This document shows, piece by piece, positions 25,806 through 27,276 of a DNA stretch of 27,276 nucleotides. The DNA is from a virus. The translations under genes and the position numbers were made by a program. Position 1 is the first letter of the stretch. Every line of letters starts with the position of its first letter. The stretch lies in the IMG/VR virus record IMGVR_UViG_3300030430_003409, positions 1-27,276 of that record. The stretch is one strand, 5' to 3'. Under the pieces are notes generated by a model. The model searched no databases, was not told the DNA's origin, and saw only the letters and a list, made by a program, of their open reading frames with translations.

Positions 25806-27276
25806 TAGTTTGTCTTTTTCTTGTTAGCATTAGACATCATAATCATTTGCAAATATTCATTAATTGCTTGTCTTGATTGAGAGTCAGAATTTGCCATAAT
25901 TATACCTAATTTTGAAATATGTTTCGCAACACCTTCAAAACCTTCATTAGAAGCTATATCGGTTCCTTGAGCCATCCATTTAACAAATCTTGGATTTGTC
26001 ATTAATTTTGCAGTCTGATTTGCACCACCAATAACTAAAGGCACTGATAGGATGAACGCAGGATTACCAGTAAATGCGGTAGCCCCACCACCAAATATTA
26101 ATCCTTGTCCGACTAATCTGTCTGCTGTACCTGATGGATTTTTAAATGTTTTACCACTTTCCCTTATTACAGATGCAATTTTCGCAACCTTATCTAAATC
26201 TTTGTCTAAACCTTTAAAACCTTTTCCAGAAAATAAAATATTTTTTGTTTCTTTGCTTAATTTGTTCCAATTTGTTAAAAATGTTTCAGAAGAAAATCTA
26301 CCAGTAGCTTCTAATATTTCATCAGATCCCTCTGCTAAACCTTGTGATGGTTGTATTCTTCCAAGTCTTTCAATTACAGATGAAAGAAAAATTTTATATT
26401 GCTCTGGATTTAAAGATTTTTTAATTGCATTTACTCTTGTATAACCTTCTTTTGCACTATTCATTAATAAAGAAGTTATTTTATCTGGATCACCAGTTTT
26501 ATAAATAGGCTCTAAATAATCATCAATTCTTTTAAGACCTGATTTATAAAAACTATTTGCTCTTTTATATGCTCTGGTTCCTTTTTTGCCACCATTTTTT
26601 GCAATACCCTCTCCTAAATCATTAGATAAAGCTTTGTAAACTAATTTTAATTGTGCTTTTTCAACGTCAGGAATTAATTCAAAACTAGATAATTTGTTTC
26701 CAATTCTACTTCTTAATTGAGATACAGCTTGATAAGGAAGATTGCCATTATTTTTTGCAACATCCTTTTGCAAACCTTCTAATACTTCATTCAAAAATGA
26801 ATTTGAAAATTTAGCACTTGTTTGTTCAGCACCTTTTATTGGTTGAACTAATTTTTGTAACTCCTTTATAGTTCCATTCATGGATATTGGAGCATCTGGT
26901 TTTACAAAATTATCAACCTCTTTATACAAAACATTAGCTCTTGATTGAAATCTACCAGTAAAACTTGATGCAGAATTTACACCACTTTTTATTCCATCTT
27001 TTACAGTTCGACCAACAAGAATAGTATTTGCAGGTAAAGGTTTATTAATTAATTTTTTTGCAATGTTTGTTGAAAATTTTCCAAGATCATCTTGTGCAGT
27101 TTGAGCAAATTTAGCATACACACCTGACCCACCAGGTATATTTGCTAGTACCATCTCTACAGTTTGAATGCCTTGATTTTGTGTTACTTGACCTAAAGAT
27201 GGACTTACACCTGCATCAACAAAGTTTTTTAATCTTTGACCTGCTTTATTCATGGCTTGTTTGCCACCAGTAACAG
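25805..27276 (-). CDS. Internal virion / DNA-ejection protein, C-terminal part (cut by window edge)
   Basis: The frame runs off the right edge; an in-frame ATG at 27253 exists, but codons before it stay open (VTGGKQA...) and no SD fits, so this is the C-terminal about 490 residues of a larger protein. AGQRLKNFVDAGVSPSLGQV, then TQNQGIQTVEMVLANIPGGSGV, is a motif common in long phage ejection or internal virion proteins. Most of the rest is helical; residues about 400-440 (from 27253) include GLIFGGGATAFTGNPAFILSVPLVIGGA, a hydrophobic stretch that could insert into the host membrane during DNA delivery. It ends SNANKKKTN. Confidence 0.72.
   Translation of the reverse strand, partial: VTGGKQAMNKAGQRLKNFVDAGVSPSLGQVTQNQGIQTVEMVLANIPGGSGVYAKFAQTAQDDLGKFSTNIAKKLINKPLPANTILVGRTVKDGIKSGVNSASSFTGRFQSRANVLYKEVDNFVKPDAPISMNGTIKELQKLVQPIKGAEQTSAKFSNSFLNEVLEGLQKDVAKNNGNLPYQAVSQLRSRIGNKLSSFELIPDVEKAQLKLVYKALSNDLGEGIAKNGGKKGTRAYKRANSFYKSGLKRIDDYLEPIYKTGDPDKITSLLMNSAKEGYTRVNAIKKSLNPEQYKIFLSSVIERLGRIQPSQGLAEGSDEILEATGRFSSETFLTNWNKLSKETKNILFSGKGFKGLDKDLDKVAKIASVIRESGKTFKNPSGTADRLVGQGLIFGGGATAFTGNPAFILSVPLVIGGANQTAKLMTNPRFVKWMAQGTDIASNEGFEGVAKHISKLGIIMANSDSQSRQAINEYLQMIMMSNANKKKTN

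Noticed and set aside
1-27276. CRISPR arrays, tRNA genes, rRNA, phage RNA polymerase or DNA polymerase
   Set aside because: None was found on either strand; the spaced repeats described have two units only and no spacers of array type.

Overview
The window is a fragment of a temperate, tailed double-stranded DNA phage with very AT-rich DNA. The gene set (P22/SU10-like portal, scaffold, capsid, head-tail adaptor and tail nozzle, T4-type lysozyme, tyrosine integrase, exonuclease plus annealing protein) and the many short proteins typical of marine viral genomes suggest a podovirus of an AT-rich marine bacterium, probably an alphaproteobacterium of the SAR11/Pelagibacter kind. The host assignment is inference. 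No tRNA, rRNA, CRISPR array or intact insertion sequence was seen. Family names are from memory of protein signatures; no search was run.

Layout. (1) Bases 1-12918, all minus strand: the virion block, read from terminase small subunit (12505-12918) leftwards through a small protein, terminase large subunit, portal, scaffold, major capsid, decoration-like proteins, adaptor, tail nozzle and tail fibre, to a truncated tail protein at base 1. (2) Bases 12919-13907: an operator-rich divergent promoter and three short plus-strand genes. (3) Bases 14043-16731, minus strand: an accessory or early block with a HExxH metallopeptidase, a nuclease-fold protein, an MT-A70 adenine methyltransferase, a winged-helix protein and small unknowns. 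(4) Bases 16808-19962, plus strand: a tightly overlapped recombination operon (PD-(D/E)XK exonuclease, coiled coil, single-strand annealing protein, DUF736-like, DUF3310, LexA-type winged helix, three small unknowns), ending in a structured non-coding stretch and a GC hairpin. (5) Bases 20098-21524: minus-strand integrase with its own promoter, a strong minus-strand terminator and a candidate attP. (6) Bases 21525-27276, minus strand: an ejection/internal virion protein running off the right edge, then membrane proteins, lysozyme, a holin-like protein and a string of tiny basic proteins. One lone plus-strand gene (22772-23227) with its own promoter, flanked by a perfect 13-bp inverted repeat, interrupts this block.

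Both edges cut minus-strand late genes. If the genome is circular or circularly permuted, the late transcript starting at the terminase would leave at base 1, re-enter at base 27276 and end at the terminator at 21333-21371, just before the integrase. Neighbouring genes are usually coupled by ATGA, TAATG or, unusually often, TTGA stop/start overlaps, and several genes use TTG or GTG starts. The most distinctive signals are the inverted-repeat-flanked orphan gene, at least seven Lys/Arg-rich miniproteins, paired 11-bp repeats shared by the integrase region and the terminase gap, and two structured non-coding RNAs candidates at convergent gene ends.
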